Shown here one piece after another: positions 1-5,226 of a DNA stretch of 8,224 nucleotides. The first letter of the stretch is position 1. Each line of letters begins with the position of its first letter. The notes below the pieces were generated by a model. That model searched no databases, had not been told where the DNA came from, and saw only the letters and a list, made by a program, of their open reading frames with translations. The stretch comes from Erysipelothrix sp. (lineage in GTDB: Bacteria; Bacillota_I; Bacilli_A; Erysipelotrichales; Erysipelotrichaceae): the NCBI GenBank assembly GCA_012512495.1, contig JAAZEC010000155.1:1-8224 (forward strand), read 5' to 3'. The position numbers were made by a program, and so were the translations under genes.

Positions 1-4
1 AAGT

Positions 5-1735
5 CTATGCACTCCTCGAATTGTCCATGATCAGTTGTTCATAAGGTGAGCCCGGTTTGATTTTTTCAATGGCATATATCACCGTCTTCAAAGCATAAGT
101 GTATTCGCCGTTTCTGAAGGACACTTCTGCTCTGGTGAGCTCGGAGTCCACTTCAGGATAGGTTGAGCGGTATTTATTCGCATACACAATCGCGTTCTCA
201 ACCATATCAACGGTTCCTACTAGGTTATTGACGTTGTTATAGAGTCGATAAATAAAATCAATACTACCATTGACCGAAGCGTTGAGTGCCTCAATCTGCA
301 AGGGGTTATCGCCTAGAATACTATCAATCTGGTCAATCATGGAACGGGCCTTGACCACGTCCGCGTCATAAGTCTGACCGATATGTGGCAAATGCCTGCT
401 GTCAATCTTCGTGGCGATATCATTCATGATTAAATGAAGCTTAAGTAATTGTTTTTGAGCCCTCTGCTCATCAGAGCGTGCCGAGAAGACCTTCTTATTG
501 GCTTCTTGAACCATCGATTCTAAATGGTTGCTGGCTTGGTTGAACTCGTTCAACTCAATCTGTAAGGAAGTTGAGGGAATGTGTTCTTCGGATAATTTGC
601 GTTGAATCTTCTCTTTGTCTTCATGGAGTGATGATACTTTTTCTTTCATTTCAACTAAGGTTTCATTAAGTGTAGTGAAACCGAAGCGCTCACTCAATTC
701 AGGAAGCTGTTCATCGAGTGTTTTAACTTCGCCCTTGATCTGATCCAATTGCGTAAAGGCTGAAGCTGACAATCCAATCACGACATCGAAGGCCTTGTCT
801 TCTTTTTCAATCGCAACTGCCAATTGATTCAAGCGTTTACTAGATTCCTCCAAGCGCTCCTCGACATGCTCTAGGTTCAATTGACGGATGTTGCTAAGGC
901 TTTCTTTGAGATCATCGGAAATCAGTTGCAGGTTCTTAGATACTTCGAGGTGCTGTAAAAAGACACCCTTGGAATTGATTTTCTGGTAGCCCTTGGACAC
1001 CTCATCAATCATATGAGGGATGATGCCCTTCGCCTTTTCCAATTGAGTCGGAATAACTTTGACGGCATGGGAAAGGTTTGACATGGCTTCAGTGATTTTA
1101 TCAGTCTCTGCTTGGGCCTTGACATATTCGCTGGCGAACATCCATTCTTCGAAGGTGTTGAACTGTTGATCGATATCGGACATCACCGTTTCGATTTCTT
1201 CAGCAGCGTCACCGTACTGAGCAATTTTTTGTTGATAGCTGATTTTAATATCACGATAGTCGTTCTTTAGGTTAGTGATGTTGTCGCGCAGGCGCGTTTC
1301 ATCTTCTAGGAGGCGATCCAACTCTTCTGATAAGCGACTCACTTCACTTTGCGTGTTGTCGTAAAGTGCTCTTAGCTCATTGAGGTTCTCTTTACCGGCC
1401 CCTAAATGACCACTGATTAATTCATCTTCAGTGGTTCCTAATAGGTAGGTTATACGGTCGTAGGCGTTGGTTAATTCCGCGAAATTGCTTTGGATGGTTG
1501 CCACCTGTTCCTCAAAAGTCTGATTGACCTTCATTAGGCCGACCGCTTTGTTGATTTTATATTGTAATGGCGTTGAGCGCATGGAGTTAATGTTAACTTC
1601 AGTTGCTGCTAACTGCTTCAATAAAACTCTTTTTCTTACTGACCTGAAAACAAACAAAAGGACAATCACGACAATGATTGCCACGAGTATGTATTGAGTT
1701 TCTTTCCTGCCAAATAATTCATTCAAAAAATCCAT
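5..1735 (-). CDS. ezrA: Septation ring formation regulator EzrA
   Basis: EzrA is a membrane-anchored cytoplasmic protein that restrains FtsZ ring assembly at the poles and helps organise the divisome and cell-wall synthesis in Gram-positive bacteria. The predicted product has 576 residues, close to the roughly 560-575 usual for the family. A single N-terminal membrane span (about residues 15-30) with basic residues after it (RSVRKRV) gives an N-out, C-in topology. The rest is almost wholly helical and rich in Glu, Lys, Gln and Leu, as expected of the spectrin-like repeats. The C-terminal NKYRS (about 520-524) matches the family's conserved QNR patch. Start choice: the ATG at 1735 has GAGGTG about 9 nt upstream. 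An in-frame GTG at 1747 falls inside that ribosome binding site and is unlikely to be used. The gene diverges from rpsD, an arrangement I recall from other Lactobacillales. The stop TAG is at 5-7, so the gene is complete. Identification is by recalled similarity to Bacillus EzrA. Confidence 0.95.
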   Translation of the reverse strand: MDFLNELFGRKETQYILVAIIVVIVLLFVFRSVRKRVLLKQLAATEVNINSMRSTPLQYKINKAVGLMKVNQTFEEQVATIQSNFAELTNAYDRITYLLGTTEDELISGHLGAGKENLNELRALYDNTQSEVSRLSEELDRLLEDETRLRDNITNLKNDYRDIKISYQQKIAQYGDAAEEIETVMSDIDQQFNTFEEWMFASEYVKAQAETDKITEAMSNLSHAVKVIPTQLEKAKGIIPHMIDEVSKGYQKINSKGVFLQHLEVSKNLQLISDDLKESLSNIRQLNLEHVEERLEESSKRLNQLAVAIEKEDKAFDVVIGLSASAFTQLDQIKGEVKTLDEQLPELSERFGFTTLNETLVEMKEKVSSLHEDKEKIQRKLSEEHIPSTSLQIELNEFNQASNHLESMVQEANKKVFSARSDEQRAQKQLLKLHLIMNDIATKIDSRHLPHIGQTYDADVVKARSMIDQIDSILGDNPLQIEALNASVNGSIDFIYRLYNNVNNLVGTVDMVENAIVYANKYRSTYPEVDSELTRAEVSFRNGEYTYALKTVIYAIEKIKPGSPYEQLIMDNSRSA

Positions 1736-1760
1736 AATTGGAGTCACCTCACTCGCAGAT

Positions 1761-1766
1761 ATTGTA
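1761..1766 (-). promoter_or_regulatory. Extended -10 promoter of ezrA
   Basis: Read on the minus strand this is TACAAT preceded by TGT, an extended -10 element. The hexamer 17 nt upstream (TGTTTT) is a poor -35. Transcription would start near 1754-1756, leaving an mRNA leader of only about 20 nt that consists mainly of the ribosome binding site. The short leader supports the ATG at 1735 over the GTG at 1747. Assigned by inspection only. Confidence 0.55.
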
Positions 1767-1845
1767 ACATATTAGTCAATCTGAAAACAGATTGCTCTTA
1801 ATAAATGAAACATGTCAGTCACCAACTGGCCCAAGAAACAATCGT

Positions 1846-1874
1846 TTGACACGACAGATACTTCGTGGTAGACT
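1846..1874 (+). promoter_or_regulatory. Strong sigma-A promoter of rpsD
   Basis: A perfect -35 TTGACA (1846-1851), a 17-nt spacer, and a -10 TAGACT (1869-1874) preceded by TGG, which makes it an extended -10. Transcription is expected to start near 1880-1882, about 145 nt before the rpsD start codon. Such strength fits a ribosomal protein gene whose output is limited afterwards by its leader. Confidence 0.85.
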
Positions 1875-1878
1875 TTAT

Positions 1879-2005
1879 GAGCGCAAATTGGGCAGCAGAC
1901 AAAGAAGCAAGGCCTGCGTTCATCACATTTGGAATCCAATAACTTGGCTGTCAGGTGAAAGGTTTAAGATGAACACAACTTGACTTGATTTGTTTCCTGA
2001 GCATC
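1879..2005 (+). promoter_or_regulatory. Structured rpsD leader, probable S4 autoregulatory element
   Basis: This untranslated leader lies between the rpsD promoter and its ribosome binding site. In Bacillus and relatives S4 represses its own synthesis by binding the rpsD leader. Visible helices: (a) GAGCGCA (1879-1885) with TGCGTTC (1915-1921), one G-U pair; (b) GTTCATC (1918-1924) with GATGAAC (1968-1974), 7 perfect pairs; (c) TCAGG (1951-1955) with CCTGA (1996-2000), extendable by AAA/TTT around a TG bulge. Helices b and c interleave to form a pseudoknot. Helices a and b share 1918-1921, so they compete. Pseudoknotting is a known trait of S4 leaders. The assignment rests on position and structure, not on a covariance-model match. 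Confidence 0.75.
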
Positions 2006-2025
2006 GCAGCAAAGGAGGAATAAAA

Positions 2026-2628
2026 ATGGCACGTCTAAATGGACCTACTTGGAAAGTATCCCGTCGTCTCAGTTTCTCAATCTTAGAAACTGGACAAGAA
2101 CTCAAGCGTCGTAACTACCCACCAGGACAACATGGACAATCACGTCGTCCTAAAATCTCAGAATATGGGATTCAACTTCGTGAAAAACAAAGAATTCGTC
2201 ACATGTATGGCTTGAACGAACGCCAATTCTTTAACACTTATTTAAAAGCTGTTAAAATGCAAGGTGTTACCGGTCAAAACTTGTTATTCACACTTGAATC
2301 ACGTCTTGACAACGTAGTTTACCGCATGAATCTGGCTCGTACCCGTCGTGGTGCACGTCAACTTGTCAATCACGGACACATTCTGGTTGATGGTAAAAAG
2401 ACTGACATCCCTTCATTCATTGTAAAGCCTGGCTCTACAATTGAAGTAAAGGATCGTGCGAAAAAGATGGCTAGCATCGCTGATGCATTAGAAGCTTCTG
2501 TTTCAACCGTTGATTATGTCACAATGGACAAAGAGACCAAAAAAGGTCAATATGTTCGCTTACCTGAACGTTCTGAATTAAACCAAGAAATTAACGAAGC
2601 CCTTGTCGTAGAATTCTACTCAAGATAA
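2026..2628 (+). CDS. rpsD: 30S ribosomal protein S4
   Basis: S4 is a primary 16S rRNA-binding protein that nucleates assembly of the 30S body and takes part in decoding fidelity. In many bacteria it also represses its own operon. The 200-residue product has the length of the Bacillus protein. It begins MARLNGPTWKVSRRL and carries the N-terminal rRNA-binding region (1-90), the S4 RNA-binding domain (about 91-154, with SRLDNVVYR, ARTRRGARQLVNHGHILVDG and VKPGSTIEV), and the typical ending LPERSEL...EALVVEFYSR. There are no cysteines, so this is the zinc-free form. The ATG at 2026 follows AAGGAGG with a 7-nt gap. An upstream in-frame TTG at 1990 would add 12 residues, lacks a ribosome binding site and falls in the leader, so it was rejected. 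The gene appears to be a single-gene transcript with its own promoter and terminator. Confidence 0.98.
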   Translation: MARLNGPTWKVSRRLSFSILETGQELKRRNYPPGQHGQSRRPKISEYGIQLREKQRIRHMYGLNERQFFNTYLKAVKMQGVTGQNLLFTLESRLDNVVYRMNLARTRRGARQLVNHGHILVDGKKTDIPSFIVKPGSTIEVKDRAKKMASIADALEASVSTVDYVTMDKETKKGQYVRLPERSELNQEINEALVVEFYSR

Positions 2629-2638
2629 TCTTCATAAG

Positions 2639-2668
2639 AAAGCTGGAAATTTACTTCCAGCTTTTTTT
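2639..2668 (+). terminator. Intrinsic terminator of rpsD
   Basis: A 10-bp perfect stem AAAGCTGGAA (2639-2648) / TTCCAGCTTT (2655-2664) with a 6-nt loop runs into seven consecutive Ts (2662-2668) and more T-rich sequence. It begins 10 nt after the rpsD stop codon. Confidence 0.93.
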
Positions 2669-2675
2669 ATTTTTA

Positions 2676-2836
2676 TCATAAAGAAAAGGCTAGGATTCAG
2701 GATTGGTTGTCTCCCGTTGTAACTCCTAGCCTTTGTATAGACCACCTAGATTGCCATTTCAATGCATTTTATAGCAGATAACTAACAATTCATCCAACAT
2801 CTTATCTAAAATTTGTCTTACATAGGTGGCCTATCT
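2676..2836 (-). ncRNA. Candidate small RNA, family unknown
   Basis: A transcript of about 160 nt is predicted from a consensus promoter just upstream (2843-2871) and a terminator at its end. Its 5' end ATAGGCCACCTA (2834-2823) pairs with TAGGTGGTCTAT (2748-2737) to give a continuous 12-bp helix with one G-U pair. The G-U pair exists only in minus-strand RNA. On the plus strand the same position is an A-C mismatch, which supports minus-strand expression. Inside lies a weaker stem AGATAA (2807-2802) / TTATCT (2781-2776). The 3' hairpin AAAGGCTAGGA (2734-2724) / TCCTAGCCTTT (2695-2685) has 11 perfect pairs, a 28-nt loop containing CGGGAG, and a T-rich tail. A 13-codon reading frame inside (2800-2759) lacks a ribosome binding site. 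I do not recognise the family. A second 6S-like RNA is possible, but it lacks the CACCCACCUG signature seen at 4974-5131. Confidence 0.6.
2685..2734 (-). terminator. Probable terminator of the candidate small RNA
   Basis: An 11-bp perfect inverted repeat AAAGGCTAGGA / TCCTAGCCTTT flanks a 28-nt loop. On the minus strand it is followed by TTTTCTTTATG, and on the plus strand by TTTGTATAG, which is less T-rich. It therefore fits a minus-strand terminator better. The loop is unusually long for an intrinsic terminator, so the hairpin may also be a functional domain of the RNA. It faces the rpsD terminator tail to tail. Confidence 0.55.
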
Positions 2837-2842
2837 AAGTAC

Positions 2843-2871
2843 ATGATAAAGAAAAAAGGGTGAGCTGTCAA
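2843..2871 (-). promoter_or_regulatory. Sigma-A promoter of the candidate small RNA
   Basis: On the minus strand there is a perfect -35 TTGACA (2871-2866), a 17-nt spacer and a -10 TATCAT (2848-2843). The predicted start near 2836 is the first base or two of the 12-bp terminal helix of the RNA. That agreement between two independent signals is the main support. The -35 and spacer lie within the yneF terminator hairpin. Confidence 0.72.
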
Positions 2872-2892
2872 TCAAGACACTCTCGCCCTTTT
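2851..2892 (-). terminator. Intrinsic terminator of yneF
   Basis: Starting one base past the yneF stop codon, AAAAGGG (2892-2886) pairs with CCCTTTT (2860-2854). Above a C-A mismatch, GAG pairs with CTC, and above a small internal loop TGTC pairs with GACA around the loop TTGATT. The 3' arm runs into six Ts (2857-2852) and then CTTTATC. The hairpin is imperfect but in the right place. It also has T-rich sequence on the plus-strand side, so it could work in both directions. Confidence 0.75.
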
Positions 2893-3111
2893 CTATTTTT
2901 GATCGTTAATTGATTTCATCATTTGCTTGATTTGTTTTTCGCTTGGTTTGCGACCCATTTGCATATACATTGCACGGATCATTTTCTCATTAATTGGAGG
3001 ATTTTCTTTCAGTTGCTTATTAATGTAACGTTGAGTCAAGAACCACCCAAGTGCACCACCAGCTACTAAACCAATTACGAGATACATAACGCTCATCCAA
3101 AAATCATTCAT
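2893..3111 (-). CDS. yneF: Small membrane protein, YneF family (UPF0154)
   Basis: The product is 72 residues, the usual size for this family, which is conserved in Bacillota and of unknown function. One N-terminal membrane span (about residues 5-25, with glycine-rich AGGALGWFL) is followed by a basic stretch. The cytoplasmic tail has the family signature NPPINEKMIRAMYMQMGRKP and then a Lys- and Met-rich helix. The sequence closely follows Bacillus YneF as I recall it. The ATG at 3111 has GGTGA about 8 nt upstream, a modest ribosome binding site set in GGGGGCGGTGA. A second Met at residue 6 has no better site. The gene lies 68 bp downstream of the ABC exporter on the same strand with no terminator between, but it has its own promoter signal and is followed by a terminator. 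Confidence 0.9.
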   Translation of the reverse strand: MNDFWMSVMYLVIGLVAGGALGWFLTQRYINKQLKENPPINEKMIRAMYMQMGRKPSEKQIKQMMKSINDQK

Positions 3112-3149
3112 CTGTTATTTCACCGCCCCCTAGAAATATTTACCAGTCT

Positions 3150-3178
3150 ATTTTATATGTTTTATAGACATATTTCAA
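3150..3178 (-). promoter_or_regulatory. Promoter of yneF, with a symmetric spacer
   Basis: On the minus strand there is TTGAAA (3178-3173), a 17-nt spacer and TAAAAT (3155-3150), giving a start near 3143. The -35 begins 1 base after the stop codon of the ABC exporter gene. The spacer is exactly an inverted repeat TATGT-N7-ACATA, which could be a regulator's operator. The sequence is AT-rich, so chance is a real alternative. Confidence 0.65.
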
Positions 3179-3179
3179 C

Positions 3180-4901
3180 CTATACAAAATCCTGTTGAGT
3201 ATTAATCAGTTGATAATAGAGTCCCTTGAGATCCATCAGGTGCTCATGAGTCCCTCTTTCAACGATTCCCTCAGCCGTAACGACACAGATTTCATCAGCA
3301 TGACGAATCGTCGACAGACGGTGCGCCACCACTAAAGTAGTCCTGTCTTCTGAAAGTTTATTCAGTGTCTCCTGTATTTCAATCTCCGTCTGATTATCTA
3401 AAGCTGACGTCGCCTCATCTAAGATCAAGATCTGAGGATTCTTCAAGAAGATACGTGCCAAAGCGATCCGCTGTTTCTGACCACCAGACAGTTTCACACC
3501 CCGCTCACCGATGTTAGTATCAAGACCATAGGGCATCTCACTGATAAATTCATAAGCTTGGGCCTGTTTCGCTGCCTTAATAACCTCTTCTTCCGTCGCC
3601 TCTGGCTTGCCATAAAGGATATTATCCCGAGCCGTACCCGCGAAGATGAAGACATCCTGAGACACGATACCCACATGGTGTCGAAGTGACTTAATCGTGA
3701 TATCCATGATATCAATGCCATCAATGGTAATTTGTCCTTCATCCAGTTCATAGAAACGGACCAACAGATTGCACAGGGTCGACTTCCCTCCCCCGGATGG
3801 TCCCACAAAAGCGATGGTCTTATTGGGTTCCACCTCAAAGCTGATATCATTCAAGACCGACTTCTCCTTATTTGATTCATATGAGAAGCCAACATTGTGG
3901 TATCTAACATGACCCTTCATTTCAGTCAGGTCAATAGCACCTACCCTATCCATCTGAGGCTCAATAGCTAACACCTCTTGGAATCGTTCAAAGCCACTCA
4001 TTGCCTGATTAAACATCATCAGAAACTGAGTAATACGGTCGACAGGTTGTCTAAACAGTTGAACATAGAGTAAGAAGGCCACCATTTGACCAACTTCCAA
4101 ACTGCCATTTAGCACCAAATATGCGCCCGCAATGAAGACAATAATCTGGGTCGAATAGATAAAGACCTTAACCGACACCCCAAACTCTGCCATGGTTTTC
4201 AAAGCTGTCTTTCTGGTTGTGGCGAAATTGGCATTCCCTTCATCAAAGGCATCCATTTCCAACTCTTCCCCATTGAACGCTTTCACTACCCGAATGCCAG
4301 AGAAGTTATTTTCTGCCTGGGCATTGATCTGAGCTATCTTCTTACGCATATCCCTAAAGGCGTTACGAAATTTCATATTGCGATTAATCGCCAAAATAAA
4401 CATCACAGGCACGACCGCTAATAAAATTAGTGACAAGCGCCAAGAGGTAAGAAACATCATGACAAAGGAGCCAATAAAAATAGTGATTGATAGAACCAAA
4501 TTCTCTGGTCCATGGTGTGCCGCTTCCGAGATCTCATTGAGGTCCCCTACCAAACGACTCATGAGCTTACCCGTCTGTACATTATCGTAGAACTCAACCG
4601 GTAAGGTCTGTAAGTGATCAAACATTTCCTTACGCATGTCGTATTCAATGCCAACCCCCATGACATGACCCCAGTACTCCACCACATAGCCACACACTAC
4701 ATGGATAATGTAGGCAATGGCCAGAAAGAACAACATCCGATAGATGATGGAGAGTGAGCCCTGTGGAATTAGGTCATCAATAAAGTATGACGTGAACCGT
4801 GGCGTGATTAAGTCAATCAGAGACATTACCAATGCCGCGAGTATATCCAGAAAAAGCAGCTTCTTATATGGCTTATAATAGGTCATGAATTTTCTTAACA
4901 T
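3180..4901 (-). CDS. ABC exporter, fused membrane and ATPase domains (YwjA-like)
   Basis: This is a 573-residue half-transporter of the type I exporter class (MsbA/Sav1866 fold) that would act as a dimer in the cell membrane and export a lipid-like or drug-like substrate. The substrate cannot be read from sequence. The membrane domain (about 1-315) has six likely spans near 14-34, 52-74, 134-153, 156-173, 243-264 and 270-290. The ATPase domain (about 330-573) has an A-loop Tyr341, Walker A GPSGGGKST (367-375), Q-loop Gln415, signature LSGGQ (471-475), Walker B LILDE with catalytic Glu496, and H-loop His527. All residues needed for ATP hydrolysis are present, so a homodimer is plausible. Among proteins I recall, Bacillus YwjA is the closest; both share YWGHMLG/YWGHVMG-like and DMRK..FDHLQ stretches. 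The ATG at 4901 has AGAGG 6 nt upstream. No clear promoter of its own is visible between it and the 6S RNA gene. Confidence 0.93.
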   Translation of the reverse strand: MLRKFMTYYKPYKKLLFLDILAALVMSLIDLITPRFTSYFIDDLIPQGSLSIIYRMLFFLAIAYIIHVVCGYVVEYWGHVMGVGIEYDMRKEMFDHLQTLPVEFYDNVQTGKLMSRLVGDLNEISEAAHHGPENLVLSITIFIGSFVMMFLTSWRLSLILLAVVPVMFILAINRNMKFRNAFRDMRKKIAQINAQAENNFSGIRVVKAFNGEELEMDAFDEGNANFATTRKTALKTMAEFGVSVKVFIYSTQIIVFIAGAYLVLNGSLEVGQMVAFLLYVQLFRQPVDRITQFLMMFNQAMSGFERFQEVLAIEPQMDRVGAIDLTEMKGHVRYHNVGFSYESNKEKSVLNDISFEVEPNKTIAFVGPSGGGKSTLCNLLVRFYELDEGQITIDGIDIMDITIKSLRHHVGIVSQDVFIFAGTARDNILYGKPEATEEEVIKAAKQAQAYEFISEMPYGLDTNIGERGVKLSGGQKQRIALARIFLKNPQILILDEATSALDNQTEIEIQETLNKLSEDRTTLVVAHRLSTIRHADEICVVTAEGIVERGTHEHLMDLKGLYYQLINTQQDFV

Positions 4902-4933
4902 TGTTTACCTCTTTCCCCTAGAACTATATCAAT

Positions 4934-4960
4934 AAAAGAAGTCACCTTGAGGGTAACTTC
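4934..4960 (-). terminator. Terminator or attenuator between 6S RNA and the ABC gene
   Basis: On the minus strand GAAGTTACC (4960-4952) pairs with GGTGACTTC (4946-4938), 9 bp with one G-U pair that exists only in minus-strand RNA, around a 5-nt loop. TTTTATT follows. It could end the 6S RNA precursor or limit read-through into the ABC exporter gene, whose ribosome binding site starts about 20 nt further on. Confidence 0.7.
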
Positions 4961-4973
4961 AGTTAATTTTCTT

Positions 4974-5131
4974 AAAAAAACCAAAAGGGTCATAGTATTC
5001 CCTGTTAATTACAGGTGGGTGATCTGTGCTCTTATCGGGATTCTCACTATAAGTGAGCCTTCACACCAAAGCGCAACGTCCAATCTCCCTTATATCAATA
5101 TGTCGGAAATATATTGATATCCCTTTTGGAT
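4974..5131 (-). ncRNA. ssrS: 6S RNA
   Basis: 6S RNA mimics an open promoter, binds the housekeeping RNA polymerase and dampens transcription, chiefly in stationary phase. Evidence: the 5' end CCAAAAGGG (5129-5121) pairs perfectly with CCCTTTTGG (4989-4981), and seven Ts follow. The 3' half carries CACCCACCTG and the hairpin CCTGT/ACAGG (5015-5001), the counterpart of CACCUUG...CAAGG in the central bubble of Escherichia coli 6S RNA. The distal end has TTTGGTGTGAAGGCTC followed by the hairpin CTCACT/AGTGAG (5057-5043), matching the E. coli order GGUUGGUGAGCAUGCUC. A stem UGC-G-CUU / AAG-A-GCA supports the terminal arm. The length of about 158 nt is on the short side for this family. Ends are inferred from the promoter and the paired termini, and the 3' end may be made by processing. 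No covariance search was possible. Confidence 0.82.
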
Positions 5132-5137
5132 GAATCC

Positions 5138-5146
5138 ATTATAACA
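5138..5146 (-). promoter_or_regulatory. Extended -10 promoter of the 6S RNA gene
   Basis: On the minus strand there is a perfect TATAAT (5143-5138) preceded by TGT, with a predicted start near 5131, two bases before the paired 5' end of the RNA. No good -35 is present at the normal distance (TATTAT at 17 nt), so the extended -10 probably compensates. Confidence 0.75.
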
Positions 5147-5175
5147 TCATCCTTTGTTAAATAATAGCTTGAGCA

Positions 5176-5203
5176 TTCACAATAGATAGCCATGTGCTAT
5201 AAT
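5176..5203 (+). promoter_or_regulatory. Promoter of the helicase gene
   Basis: TTCACA (5176-5181), a 16-nt spacer and a perfect TATAAT (5198-5203) preceded by TGC, an extended -10. Transcription would start near 5209-5210, giving an mRNA leader of about 17 nt that holds little beyond the ribosome binding site. It diverges from the 6S RNA promoter, with the two -10 boxes about 55 bp apart. Confidence 0.75.
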
Positions 5204-5226
5204 TAGTGAAACATGGAGGTCTTTCA

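Noticed and set aside
1792..1983. Plus-strand open frame of 63 codons ahead of rpsD
   Set aside because: It starts with TTG before the rpsD promoter, has no ribosome binding site, overlaps the structured leader, and has no recognisable protein features.
2685..2734. Second terminator for rpsD on the plus strand
   Set aside because: The plus-strand side is followed by TTTGTATAG rather than a T-run, the loop is long, and a strong rpsD terminator already lies at 2639-2668.
2759..2800. 13-codon ATG reading frame inside the candidate small RNA (minus strand)
   Set aside because: There is no Shine-Dalgarno sequence upstream, the frame is very short, and it overlaps the internal stem. Not enough for a peptide call.
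4378..4590. Plus-strand open frame inside the ABC exporter gene
   Set aside because: It is antisense to a well-conserved gene, with no ribosome binding site and no protein-like features. The same applies to the antisense frames within 7110-8222 opposite the helicase and to 3494-3850 in another frame of the exporter.
4902..5220. T-box or metabolite riboswitch ahead of the ABC exporter gene
   Set aside because: There is no T-box AGGGTGG-type motif, and no riboswitch core that I know. The structure and motifs fit 6S RNA much better.
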